Made by a program: the position numbers and the translations under genes. 64,000 bases of DNA, taken from an uncultured Maribacter sp. Its GTDB lineage: Bacteria > Bacteroidota > Bacteroidia > Flavobacteriales > Flavobacteriaceae. How positions within the stretch are numbered: the stretch's first letter is position 1; every line of letters starts with the position of its first letter. The notes under the pieces are model-generated. The model ran no database searches and was not told the origin of the DNA. It saw only the letters and a list, made by a program, of their open reading frames with translations. Location of the stretch: assembly GCF_947500985.1 (NCBI RefSeq), contig NZ_CANMTX010000004.1, positions 186,001-250,000 of the forward strand. Direction: 5' to 3'. Shown in pieces: positions 17,693-25,344 of this stretch.

Positions 17693-19056
17693 TATTTGCC
17701 AGATTTTTTAAGTTTATTATAAAGTGTTTGTCTAGAGATACCCAATTGATCTGCGGCTGCACTATAATTACCTTCATGGTCATTCAGCGCTTTGTTGATC
17801 ATTACCAATTCCATTTCTTCAAGGGTTTTTGGTCCACCTTCTATCGTAACCGTTGTTTTTGTATCCAAAAGAAAATCAGTTGGTTTTAATACATTTCCTT
17901 CCGATAAAATAACGGCACGCTCCATAGTATGTAATAGTTCTCTAACATTGCCTGGCCAAGGGTATGTCATTAATTTCTCTTGTGCAGATTGATTTATTTT
18001 TAAGTTGGGTTTACCGTACTTGTTGGCGAATTTTTTCAAAAAGAAATCTGACAATACCAAAACATCATTATCTCTATCTCGCAATGCTGGCACCTGTACT
18101 TGTATAGTGTTTATTCGGTATAAAAGATCTTCACGAAACAATCCGTCAGTAACCATTTGTTCTAAATTACCATTGGTAGCACATATTAATCTAATATCAA
18201 CAGCAATTGGCTTGTTTGATCCCACACGCACAACGACCCTGTTTTGAATAACAGATAATAATTTTGCCTGCATTTGTAAAGAAAGGTTACCAATTTCATC
18301 TAAGAAGAGAGTACCGCCATTAGCAGCTTCAAATTTACCTGCGCGGTCATCTTTAGCATCTGTAAAAGACCCTTTTACATGACCAAAAAGTTCACTCTCG
18401 AATAAATTCTCTGATATAGAACCCATATCTACCGAGATAAAAACTTCGTTATTTCTAACAGATGATTTATGAAGCTCTCGGGCGATTAGTTCTTTACCCG
18501 TTCCATTTTCACCGGTAACTAAAATATTGACATCTGTTTTGGCAACTTTCTGTACCAAGTTTAAAACACTGTTCAATGCTTTAGAATTACCAATAATGTA
18601 ATTTGAATTCTGATTGATAACCTGCTTAAGATTACTTTCTTTCTGTTTTAAATGCTGTACCTCTTTCTGCGATTTTCTAAGCTCGTAGGCAGATTTTACC
18701 GTAGTTAAAAGTCGCTCATTGTTCCAAGGTTTGAGTACAAAATCGGTAGCACCTTCTTTTATGGCTTCAACAGCAAGTTCTACGGCGCCATAGGCCGTCA
18801 TCATAATTACCGATATATGCGAAGCTTTCTTTTTTATCTCTCGCAACCAGTATAATCCCTCGTTACCAGTGTTTACTCCCGCAGAAAAGTTCATATCTAA
18901 TAATATGATATCAATTTCCTGTAAGTTAGGGAAAGAGGTAAGCAGGTTAGGGTTAGATATTGTTTGTACACTTTTATATTCAAACTGTAATAATATCTCT
19001 AAAGCGCTCAATACACTTTTGGTATCATCTACTACAAGTATTTTAGCATCTATCAT
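17692..19056 (-). CDS. NtrC-family sigma-54-dependent response regulator
   Basis: 454 residues. Receiver domain 1-120 with VVDD and phosphoacceptor D54 (ILLDMNFSAG); AAA+ domain about 148-385 with Walker A GENGTGKE (182-189), Walker B GGTLFLDEIG (247-256) and the arginine-finger region; Fis-type helix-turn-helix at the C-terminus (GNYSAAADQLGISRQTLYNK). The sigma-54 contact loop is GSFTDA (229-234) instead of GAFTGA. It heads the kinase gene and is divergent from the tolC-like gene across 201 bp that contain a tandem dyad enhancer and a sigma-54-like core, so it very likely activates the efflux array. Confidence 0.94.
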   Translation of the reverse strand: MIDAKILVVDDTKSVLSALEILLQFEYKSVQTISNPNLLTSFPNLQEIDIILLDMNFSAGVNTGNEGLYWLREIKKKASHISVIMMTAYGAVELAVEAIKEGATDFVLKPWNNERLLTTVKSAYELRKSQKEVQHLKQKESNLKQVINQNSNYIIGNSKALNSVLNLVQKVAKTDVNILVTGENGTGKELIARELHKSSVRNNEVFISVDMGSISENLFESELFGHVKGSFTDAKDDRAGKFEAANGGTLFLDEIGNLSLQMQAKLLSVIQNRVVVRVGSNKPIAVDIRLICATNGNLEQMVTDGLFREDLLYRINTIQVQVPALRDRDNDVLVLSDFFLKKFANKYGKPNLKINQSAQEKLMTYPWPGNVRELLHTMERAVILSEGNVLKPTDFLLDTKTTVTIEGGPKTLEEMELVMINKALNDHEGNYSAAADQLGISRQTLYNKLKKSGK

Positions 19057-19114
19057 GGCAACAATCTATTAACTCATTTAAATCTACACATAGAAGTTTG
19101 TATTTTCATAGCAG

Positions 19115-19153
19115 TGTAAAAATATTTGACATTATCTGTACAACATTTTTACA
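19115..19153 (+). promoter_or_regulatory. tandem dyad enhancer (UAS) 1, upstream of tolC-like gene
   Basis: Two 17-bp TGT-N11-ACA dyads, 19115-19131 and 19137-19153, with centres exactly 22 bp apart (two helical turns). The same arrangement with identical spacing recurs at 27701-27739 and 30320-30358. The right-hand centre is about 73 bp upstream of the -24 GG. Inferred to be the binding site of two dimers of the neighbouring NtrC-like regulator. The segment also contains an 11-bp perfect inverted repeat, AGTGTAAAAAT and ATTTTTACACT. Confidence 0.75.
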
Positions 19154-19216
19154 CTGGTAAAATATGTATAATTTTTATTCACACGTAAATATCTGATAAT
19201 CAATAATTTAAAATTA

Positions 19217-19231
19217 TGGCACGCATATAGT
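19217..19231 (+). promoter_or_regulatory. sigma-54-like promoter 1
   Basis: TGGCACG at 19217-19223 matches the -24 element, and a G at 19230 sits exactly 10 nt after the GG, where the -12 GC would be (here GT). Predicted transcription would start about 15 bp before the tolC-like ATG at 19258. The -12 element deviates from consensus in the same way in all three copies. Confidence 0.65.
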
Positions 19232-19257
19232 ATAGAGAATGGCATACCAATTAAGAA

Positions 19258-20604
19258 ATGAACCAAAAATTTAAAATAACGACACTTTTATTACTCTCTA
19301 TTTGGGGGTCTCTATTTGCTCAAGAAAGTTGGACATTAGATGAATGCGTGTCTTTTGCAATAGAGCATAATTTGCAATTAAACGACTTTAAGTATACCAA
19401 CCAATCTAACAGAGAAACCTACAGACAATCGGTTCGTAATTTATTGCCATCTGTAAATGCATCTTCTAGTTATTTAATTAGCTATGGTAGAGCAGAGGAT
19501 CCTAATACGGGAACATTCGTAAATCAAGATTTTTATTCGAATAATTATTCATTAGAATCATCTATAGATTTATTTCAGGGGTTTCAGAAAATTAATGCGA
19601 TAAAAGCATCTAAGTTGTTGTTCAAGGCAACCCAAGAAGAAGTTTTACAGCAAAAATATTTGTTGGCATTTAGAGTGATGCAAGCTTTTTATGATATTCA
19701 GTTTTTTGAAGGACTAGTTGAAATATCAAAGGAGCAATTAACAGTATCACAATCTAATTACAACCTAGTAGAAAAGCAGGTAGAATTAGGGTTGAAAGCT
19801 GGTGCAGATTTGTATGAAGCAGAATCTTTATTATTGACCGATAAGTTAAATGTAACTCAAAGTAACAATCAATTGGCTTCGGCGAAGTTGACCTTGATCC
19901 AAGAAATGAATTTAGAGAATACTTCAGATATAGTAATTCAAAAAGATTTAGAAGAAATTATATCAGAGTTTAATAGCCAAGAAATGAAGTCTGATGCTGT
20001 TTATAATGAGGCTAGGGAGTTTATACCAATGATAAAAGCTCAAGAGTTTAGAGCAGAAGCAGCTAAAAAACAAATAGCAGTTTCAAGAGGTGGATTGTAT
20101 CCTTCTCTTTCATTCTTTGCAGGTATCGGTACTGGATATTTTGAAACAACTAGAGATACATTGGGCAATACATTACCATTTAGAGAACAGTTTAGAGATA
20201 ATACATCGCAGTATATAGGGGTGAATTTAAATGTGCCTATTAGTAATGGTTGGTCGGCAAGGTCTAGAGTTAAGCAATCTAAAATAGAAAGGCTACGAGC
20301 AGATAATAATTTAAAAACACAAGAGCAAGAACTATTTCAGGCGATACAAAAATTAGTACAAGATTATAATTCTTTACTGATAGAGCTAGTACAGAGTAAT
20401 CAGAAAATGGATGCACAGAACTTAGCATTCACCATAGCTCAAAAGCGCTATGAAAAAGGGTTGATAAATGCATTGGAGCTTTTTACCGCTAAGAATTTAT
20501 ATGCCAGTGCACAAAACGAAAACTTACAGGTAAAACTCCGTTCAGAAATCAATAAGAGTACATTGGATTTTTACAGAGGCTTGCCAGTTTTTGATATTAA
20601 TTAG
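19258..20604 (+). CDS. TolC-family outer membrane efflux channel
   Basis: 448 residues. Signal peptide ends LFAQE (about 21), followed by SWTLDECVSFAIEHNLQL, the usual opening of TolC-like proteins, and two repeated halves of long alpha-helical hairpin with short beta segments; the second half ends KRYEKGLINALELFTAKN. It forms the trimeric outer-membrane exit duct of tripartite efflux pumps. It is the first gene of the efflux array, 56 bp before the adaptor gene, and lies just behind a sigma-54-like promoter. It is the only channel gene for all seven downstream permeases. Confidence 0.93.
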   Translation: MNQKFKITTLLLLSIWGSLFAQESWTLDECVSFAIEHNLQLNDFKYTNQSNRETYRQSVRNLLPSVNASSSYLISYGRAEDPNTGTFVNQDFYSNNYSLESSIDLFQGFQKINAIKASKLLFKATQEEVLQQKYLLAFRVMQAFYDIQFFEGLVEISKEQLTVSQSNYNLVEKQVELGLKAGADLYEAESLLLTDKLNVTQSNNQLASAKLTLIQEMNLENTSDIVIQKDLEEIISEFNSQEMKSDAVYNEAREFIPMIKAQEFRAEAAKKQIAVSRGGLYPSLSFFAGIGTGYFETTRDTLGNTLPFREQFRDNTSQYIGVNLNVPISNGWSARSRVKQSKIERLRADNNLKTQEQELFQAIQKLVQDYNSLLIELVQSNQKMDAQNLAFTIAQKRYEKGLINALELFTAKNLYASAQNENLQVKLRSEINKSTLDFYRGLPVFDIN

Positions 20605-20660
20605 AAATCAAGCCCTGCGATTAATCAGTAACCAAATACGAACAACGAATTAAGAATAAG

Positions 20661-21911
20661 ATGGATATAAAATTAGAAAAGAAAAAAGGATTGAAGCCAA
20701 AACACTTCGGCTACATTGCATTGGGTATACTGCTTTTATTTGTTGGGTATCAATTGTTATTTGCCAGTTCTGTGTCAACCTTTAGAACAGAAAAAGATAA
20801 GCTTTCGATCGCTGAGGTTTCTGCAGGCAAATTTGATGATTATATTACTATTAACGGTAGTGTTGCGCCAATAGCCACCATTTATATGGATGCTTATGAA
20901 GGTGGTCGGGTAAGTGAGAAACTTATAGAAGAGGGTGCCATGGTAAAGAAAGGTGATATCATCTTGAAGCTAGAGAACATGAATTTGTACGAGCAGATTT
21001 TGGCTAGCGAAAGTAACTTGGCATTAAAGCAAAATGATTTAAGGTCAACCAAAATGAGTTTCGATTCAAGACAGGTAGAAGGCAGAAGGTCATTGGCGAC
21101 GGCAAGTACAGACTTACAACGTTTGAAAAGAAACTACGAGCAAAATAAAGCATTGTTTGCAGATGAGTTAATATCTAGAGAAGCCTTTCAATTATCAAAA
21201 GAAAATTATGAATTATCTCAAAAACAGCATGAAATTATTAAAGTACAAACTGTACAAGATGATGAATTACGCTCAACATCATTAAAAGGTTTGGATACAG
21301 ATTTAGACCGTATGCAAAAGACTTTGGGTATGGTTTACCAAAGACTAGATCACTTAAATGTTCGCGCTCCTGCAGATGGTCAATTAGGATTTTTAGATGC
21401 CGAAATTGGGCAAAGTATAGCACAAGGGCAGCGAATAGGGCAGATTAATGTACTTACTGATTATAAGATTGAAGCAGAAATCGATGAGCATTATATTGAT
21501 AGGGTTAAAAGAGATTTGGTTGCGGTTTTAGAGCGTAACGGAACAGAATTTCCATTGCGATTACGAAAGGTATATCCTGAGGTTAGAAACGGTAGGTTTA
21601 AGGTCGATTTAGTGTTTACCGATAATAAGCCAGAGACCATTCGTTCGGGTCAGAGCTACAACATTAAATTACAATTAGGTGAATCTAACGATGCGCTTTT
21701 GTTACCAAAAGGAAGTTTCTTTCAAAGCACTGGCGGACAATGGATTTTTGTTGTGAATGCTGATGGTGGAGAGGCCATTAAAAGAAATATTAGAATAGGA
21801 AAGCAGAATTCTAGATACTATGAAGTATTAGAAGGGCTGGAACCTGGAGAAAAAGTAATTACAAGTAACTATGATAATTTCGGCGAAGCCGAGAGAATAG
21901 TATTAAAATAG
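20661..21911 (+). CDS. HlyD/MacA-type membrane fusion protein
   Basis: 416 residues. One N-terminal membrane anchor (about 16-36), then lipoyl-like half-motif (GGRVSEKLIEEGAMVKKGDIILKLEN), a long coiled-coil hairpin (about 110-215), the second lipoyl half (VRAPADGQLGFLDAEIGQSI) and beta-barrel/membrane-proximal domains ending LEPGEKVITSNYDNF. It bridges inner-membrane permease and TolC-type channel. The last 22 bases of the gene, including the stop, are duplicated 90 bp downstream around a palindromic element. Confidence 0.92.
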   Translation: MDIKLEKKKGLKPKHFGYIALGILLLFVGYQLLFASSVSTFRTEKDKLSIAEVSAGKFDDYITINGSVAPIATIYMDAYEGGRVSEKLIEEGAMVKKGDIILKLENMNLYEQILASESNLALKQNDLRSTKMSFDSRQVEGRRSLATASTDLQRLKRNYEQNKALFADELISREAFQLSKENYELSQKQHEIIKVQTVQDDELRSTSLKGLDTDLDRMQKTLGMVYQRLDHLNVRAPADGQLGFLDAEIGQSIAQGQRIGQINVLTDYKIEAEIDEHYIDRVKRDLVAVLERNGTEFPLRLRKVYPEVRNGRFKVDLVFTDNKPETIRSGQSYNIKLQLGESNDALLLPKGSFFQSTGGQWIFVVNADGGEAIKRNIRIGKQNSRYYEVLEGLEPGEKVITSNYDNFGEAERIVLK

Positions 21912-22001
21912 CTTCGGCTTCGCTCAGCTACCTATAGAGTTCGAATTCGAACCCTGAGCGTAGCCGAAGGGTGAAAGGGCGAGAGAATAGTATTAAAATA
22001 G
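21890..22001. repeat. palindromic element flanked by a 22-bp direct repeat
   Basis: A 22-bp sequence ending the adaptor gene (21890-21911, containing AGAATAGTATTAAAATAG) recurs exactly at 21980-22001. Between the copies lie inverted arms CTTCGGCTTCGCTCAG (21912-21927) and CTGAGCGTAGCCGAAG (21954-21969; 15 of 16 bases complementary) around a central perfect palindrome TTCGAATTCGAA. This looks like a small non-autonomous REP/MITE-like insertion with a target duplication, or a 90-bp tandem duplication. Confidence 0.8.
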
Positions 22002-22062
22002 AAAACCAACTGTCACATCTGAGAATTCTCGGTGTCATTATAACAATCAAAATAGCAGGAAT

Positions 22063-22758
22063 ATGATAACCATTACGAACCTTAAAAAAAGTTTTAGAAC
22101 AGAAGAAGTAGAAACCTTGGCATTGAATAGTGTCAACCTAAAAGTAGAAGATGGAGAATTTGTTGCCATTATGGGTCCGTCTGGTTGTGGTAAATCTACC
22201 TTATTGAACATTATTGGTATGTTAGATAACCCTACCGATGGCAGCTACAATTTTGCTGGTAATGAAGTTGGTGGGTTAAAGGAAAGTCAGCGTACACAAT
22301 TACGTAAAGGTAATTTGGGTTTCGTTTTTCAGAGTTTTAATCTTATCGATGAACTTACAGTTTTTGAAAATGTAGAGCTACCGCTGATTTACTTAAAAAT
22401 GGGTAAAGCAGAGCGTAAAGAAAAAGTAATGAAGGTTTTGGAGCGAATGAAAATTGCACATAGAGAAAAGCATTTTCCACAGCAACTATCGGGTGGTCAA
22501 CAGCAACGTGTAGCTATTTCAAGAGCGGTGGTAACCAATCCAAAATTAATACTGGCAGATGAGCCAACAGGTAATTTAGATTCTAAAAACGGAATCGAGG
22601 TAATGAACCTATTAACAGAATTAAACCAAGAGGGAACCACCATAGTTATGGTAACACACTCAGATAGAGATTCGCACTATGCGCATAGAGTGGTTAACCT
22701 ATTCGATGGTCAAATAGTAACTGAAAGTCAGAACAGGGCAATCGGAGCCATGATGTAG
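22063..22758 (+). CDS. ABC transporter ATP-binding protein (MacB/LolD type)
   Basis: 231 residues. Walker A GPSGCGKST (near 38-46), Q-loop in LGFVFQSFNLIDEL, signature LSGGQQQRVAISRA, Walker B LILADEPTGNLDS and switch His in VMVTHSDRD. These motifs place it in the LolD/MacB/FtsE group that powers FtsX-like permeases from the cytoplasm. All catalytic positions are intact, unlike the second ATPase at the far end of the array, which has substitutions beside the signature and in the D-loop. It probably serves more than one permease. Confidence 0.94.
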   Translation: MITITNLKKSFRTEEVETLALNSVNLKVEDGEFVAIMGPSGCGKSTLLNIIGMLDNPTDGSYNFAGNEVGGLKESQRTQLRKGNLGFVFQSFNLIDELTVFENVELPLIYLKMGKAERKEKVMKVLERMKIAHREKHFPQQLSGGQQQRVAISRAVVTNPKLILADEPTGNLDSKNGIEVMNLLTELNQEGTTIVMVTHSDRDSHYAHRVVNLFDGQIVTESQNRAIGAMM

Positions 22759-22782
22759 CGGGGTTTATTCATCAATCAATTA

Positions 22783-22844
22783 TTGGTTCGGTTCACTGAG
22801 CGGAACAGAAGCGAAGACAACTAATCAACCAAAAACCGAACCAA
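22783..22844. repeat. 11-bp inverted repeat between ATPase and permease 1
   Basis: TTGGTTCGGTT (22783-22793) and AACCGAACCAA (22834-22844) are perfect complements around a 40-base loop that holds a degenerate copy of the GAGCG...GAAG palindrome. It could form a hairpin in the operon transcript, affecting mRNA stability or gene ratios. Confidence 0.6.
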
Positions 22845-22904
22845 CCAAGCTTATCTCTTAATCACGGATAATAGAAGTGTCATCAATCACATAAAACGAG
22901 AATC

Positions 22905-25322
22905 ATGTTTAGAAACCATCTTAAAATTGCTTGGAGAAGTTTAAAGAAAGATAAACTCTTTGCCGCCATAAAAATTGGCGGCTTTGCTGTTGGTATAGCA
23001 GCCTGTCTTTTAATTGCATTATTCATTCGCAATGAGGTGGGTTATGATCAACACTACGCCAATAAGGATCAAATGTACCGTGTAGTGCTAGAAGGTATGT
23101 ACAAAGGTGAAGTAATGAAAAGCACACACTTTCAGTTACCTTTTGCAGATGCCTTGCAAAGTGATTTTCCTGAAATTGTAAAAGCGGGAAAAGTAAATAC
23201 CACAGGAATATTTGGAGCTGGTAAACGTGGAATTCGTTTAGCTGACGAGAGCCAAAATAACCTAGAAGACGGATTTTTACTTGCAGACCAAGAAACATTT
23301 GAGATACTAGAGGTGAAGTTAGAGCAGGGCAATCCGAACACGGCATTGGCAAATCCGAAGAGTATAGTAATCTCAGAATCTAAAGCGGCAAAATATTTTA
23401 AGAATGAAACGATTATAGGAGAAACAATCATTTTAGATAATGACGCTAGTAAACCGTACACTGTAACAGGTGTTATGAAAGATGCGCCCAAGAATTCGCA
23501 TTTGGAATACGATTTTTTAATTCCCATTGAAGACACCAATGCAAGTTGGACTAATCAGAACTACTTTACCTATGTATTAGTAGACCCCAATACAAATGTT
23601 CAACAATTAGAGAAAAAAATGGTTTCTATTGTTGAAGATTATATCATTCCTGCACAACGAGAAAGAGGGCGTGCGCCAGATTTTATTGATGTGCTAAGAA
23701 CCATGGAGTATAAACTTCAGCCTATCACAGATATTCACTTGTATTCAGATATTAAAATGGCAGATGGTCTTAAGCATGGTGATATTAGATTTGTTTGGCT
23801 CTTTGCGGCTATTGCCGGTTTTGTACTACTGTTAGCAGTAATCAATTTTATTAATCTTTCTACAGCAAAATCAGCTAATAGAGCAAAAGAGGTAGGACTA
23901 AGAAAAACCATTGGTGCATATAAAAGTAATTTGGTGGTGCAATTCATGACCGAATCTATCTTGTTCAGTTTCGTATCATTTATACTTGGTGTTTTATTGG
24001 CTTGGGCATTATTGCCAGCTTTTAATACTATCGCATCAAAAACAATTGAAATGCCTTGGGCTATATGGTGGTTTATACCTGTTGTTTTGCTTTTTGCTCT
24101 TTTGGTTGGAACATTGGCAGGGCTTTATCCCGCATTTTATTTATCAGCATTTAAACCCGTAAATGTTCTAAAAGGTAGTTTAAGTATAGGTAGTAAGAGT
24201 GGAAAATTAAGAAGCGGATTAGTCATTTTTCAATTTACTACATCGGTAATCTTGATTATAGCCACGTTGATTATTTATCAGCAAATGGACTTTATTCTTC
24301 AAAAAGAATTGGGATATGATAAAGAACAAGTGGTGATACTTGAGGGAACCGGAGTATTAGGGAATAGTGCAGAAAATTTTAAAGAGCAGTTACTACAACT
24401 ACCACAGGTAAAGGCAGCAACTATATCCAACTATTTACCAGTAGATGGTGGTAGTAGAAATGGAAATACCTTTAGAAGAGAAGATGAAGGAAATGAAGGT
24501 AGAGGCATACCCGCTCAAATTTGGAGGGTAGATTATGATTACATTAAAACATTAGGTATTACGCTTAATGCCGGTAGAGATTTCTCTAAGCAGTTTGCTT
24601 CAGATTCATTGAATTCCATCATTATAAATACCAATATGCAAAGGGAGTTAGGCTTAGATAATGCAGTTGGCAAAGAGATTAATAATAATGGGCAGATGTT
24701 CAAAGTAATAGGCGTAGTAGATGATTTTCATTTTAAGTCCTTAAAAGAAGATATTTCTTCCTTATCATTGGTAATTGGCAAAGATTTAGGGTCTATATCA
24801 CTGAAATTGGAGAAAGGTAATGTAAACCAGGCATTAGAATCCATACAAACTCTTTGGAATAAAAATGTTCCAAACCAATCTATAAATTATAGCTTCTTAG
24901 ACCAGGAATTTAGTCGAATGCATGATGATGTAGAGCGCATGGGTAAGATATTCAACAGCTTTGCATTATTTGCCATATTGGTAGCGTGTTTAGGGTTGTT
25001 TGCCCTGTCTGCATTTATGGTAGAACAGCGTAAAAAAGAGATTAGCATACGCTTGGTATTAGGTGCGCCATTTAAGAGTATCTATAAGTTGCTTACCCTG
25101 GATTTCATGAAACTTATTTTAGTATCTATCATAATAGCTGTGCCGATAGGGTGGTATATGATGACCCGATGGCTAGAAGACTTTGCTTACCATATTACCA
25201 TTGGTTGTGGAATATTTCTAGTAGCAGGTTTAATTGCATTTACCATTGCAATACTGACCATAAGTTATCAATCTGTAGGTGCGGCATTGATACAACCATT
25301 AAAAAGTTTACGGAAAGAATAA
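22905..25322 (+). CDS. FtsX/MacB-type ABC permease 1
   Basis: 805 residues. Two half-modules, each with a membrane helix, a large periplasmic MacB-PCD-like domain and three more helices: TM near 18-42, 288-312, 345-372, 385-410, 440-462, 683-705, 735-757 and 770-793. Coupling segments AKEVGLRKTIGA and KKEISIRLVLGA follow the second and sixth helices. It moves substrate from the periplasm or inner membrane to the MFP-TolC duct with energy from the ATPase. First of seven paralogues; its end QPLKSLRKE differs from the NPVKSLRTE of the others. The leader AAAACGAGAATC before the ATG recurs before permease 2. Confidence 0.92.
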   Translation: MFRNHLKIAWRSLKKDKLFAAIKIGGFAVGIAACLLIALFIRNEVGYDQHYANKDQMYRVVLEGMYKGEVMKSTHFQLPFADALQSDFPEIVKAGKVNTTGIFGAGKRGIRLADESQNNLEDGFLLADQETFEILEVKLEQGNPNTALANPKSIVISESKAAKYFKNETIIGETIILDNDASKPYTVTGVMKDAPKNSHLEYDFLIPIEDTNASWTNQNYFTYVLVDPNTNVQQLEKKMVSIVEDYIIPAQRERGRAPDFIDVLRTMEYKLQPITDIHLYSDIKMADGLKHGDIRFVWLFAAIAGFVLLLAVINFINLSTAKSANRAKEVGLRKTIGAYKSNLVVQFMTESILFSFVSFILGVLLAWALLPAFNTIASKTIEMPWAIWWFIPVVLLFALLVGTLAGLYPAFYLSAFKPVNVLKGSLSIGSKSGKLRSGLVIFQFTTSVILIIATLIIYQQMDFILQKELGYDKEQVVILEGTGVLGNSAENFKEQLLQLPQVKAATISNYLPVDGGSRNGNTFRREDEGNEGRGIPAQIWRVDYDYIKTLGITLNAGRDFSKQFASDSLNSIIINTNMQRELGLDNAVGKEINNNGQMFKVIGVVDDFHFKSLKEDISSLSLVIGKDLGSISLKLEKGNVNQALESIQTLWNKNVPNQSINYSFLDQEFSRMHDDVERMGKIFNSFALFAILVACLGLFALSAFMVEQRKKEISIRLVLGAPFKSIYKLLTLDFMKLILVSIIIAVPIGWYMMTRWLEDFAYHITIGCGIFLVAGLIAFTIAILTISYQSVGAALIQPLKSLRKE

Positions 25323-25344
25323 TTCATCATCAAAAACGAGAATC

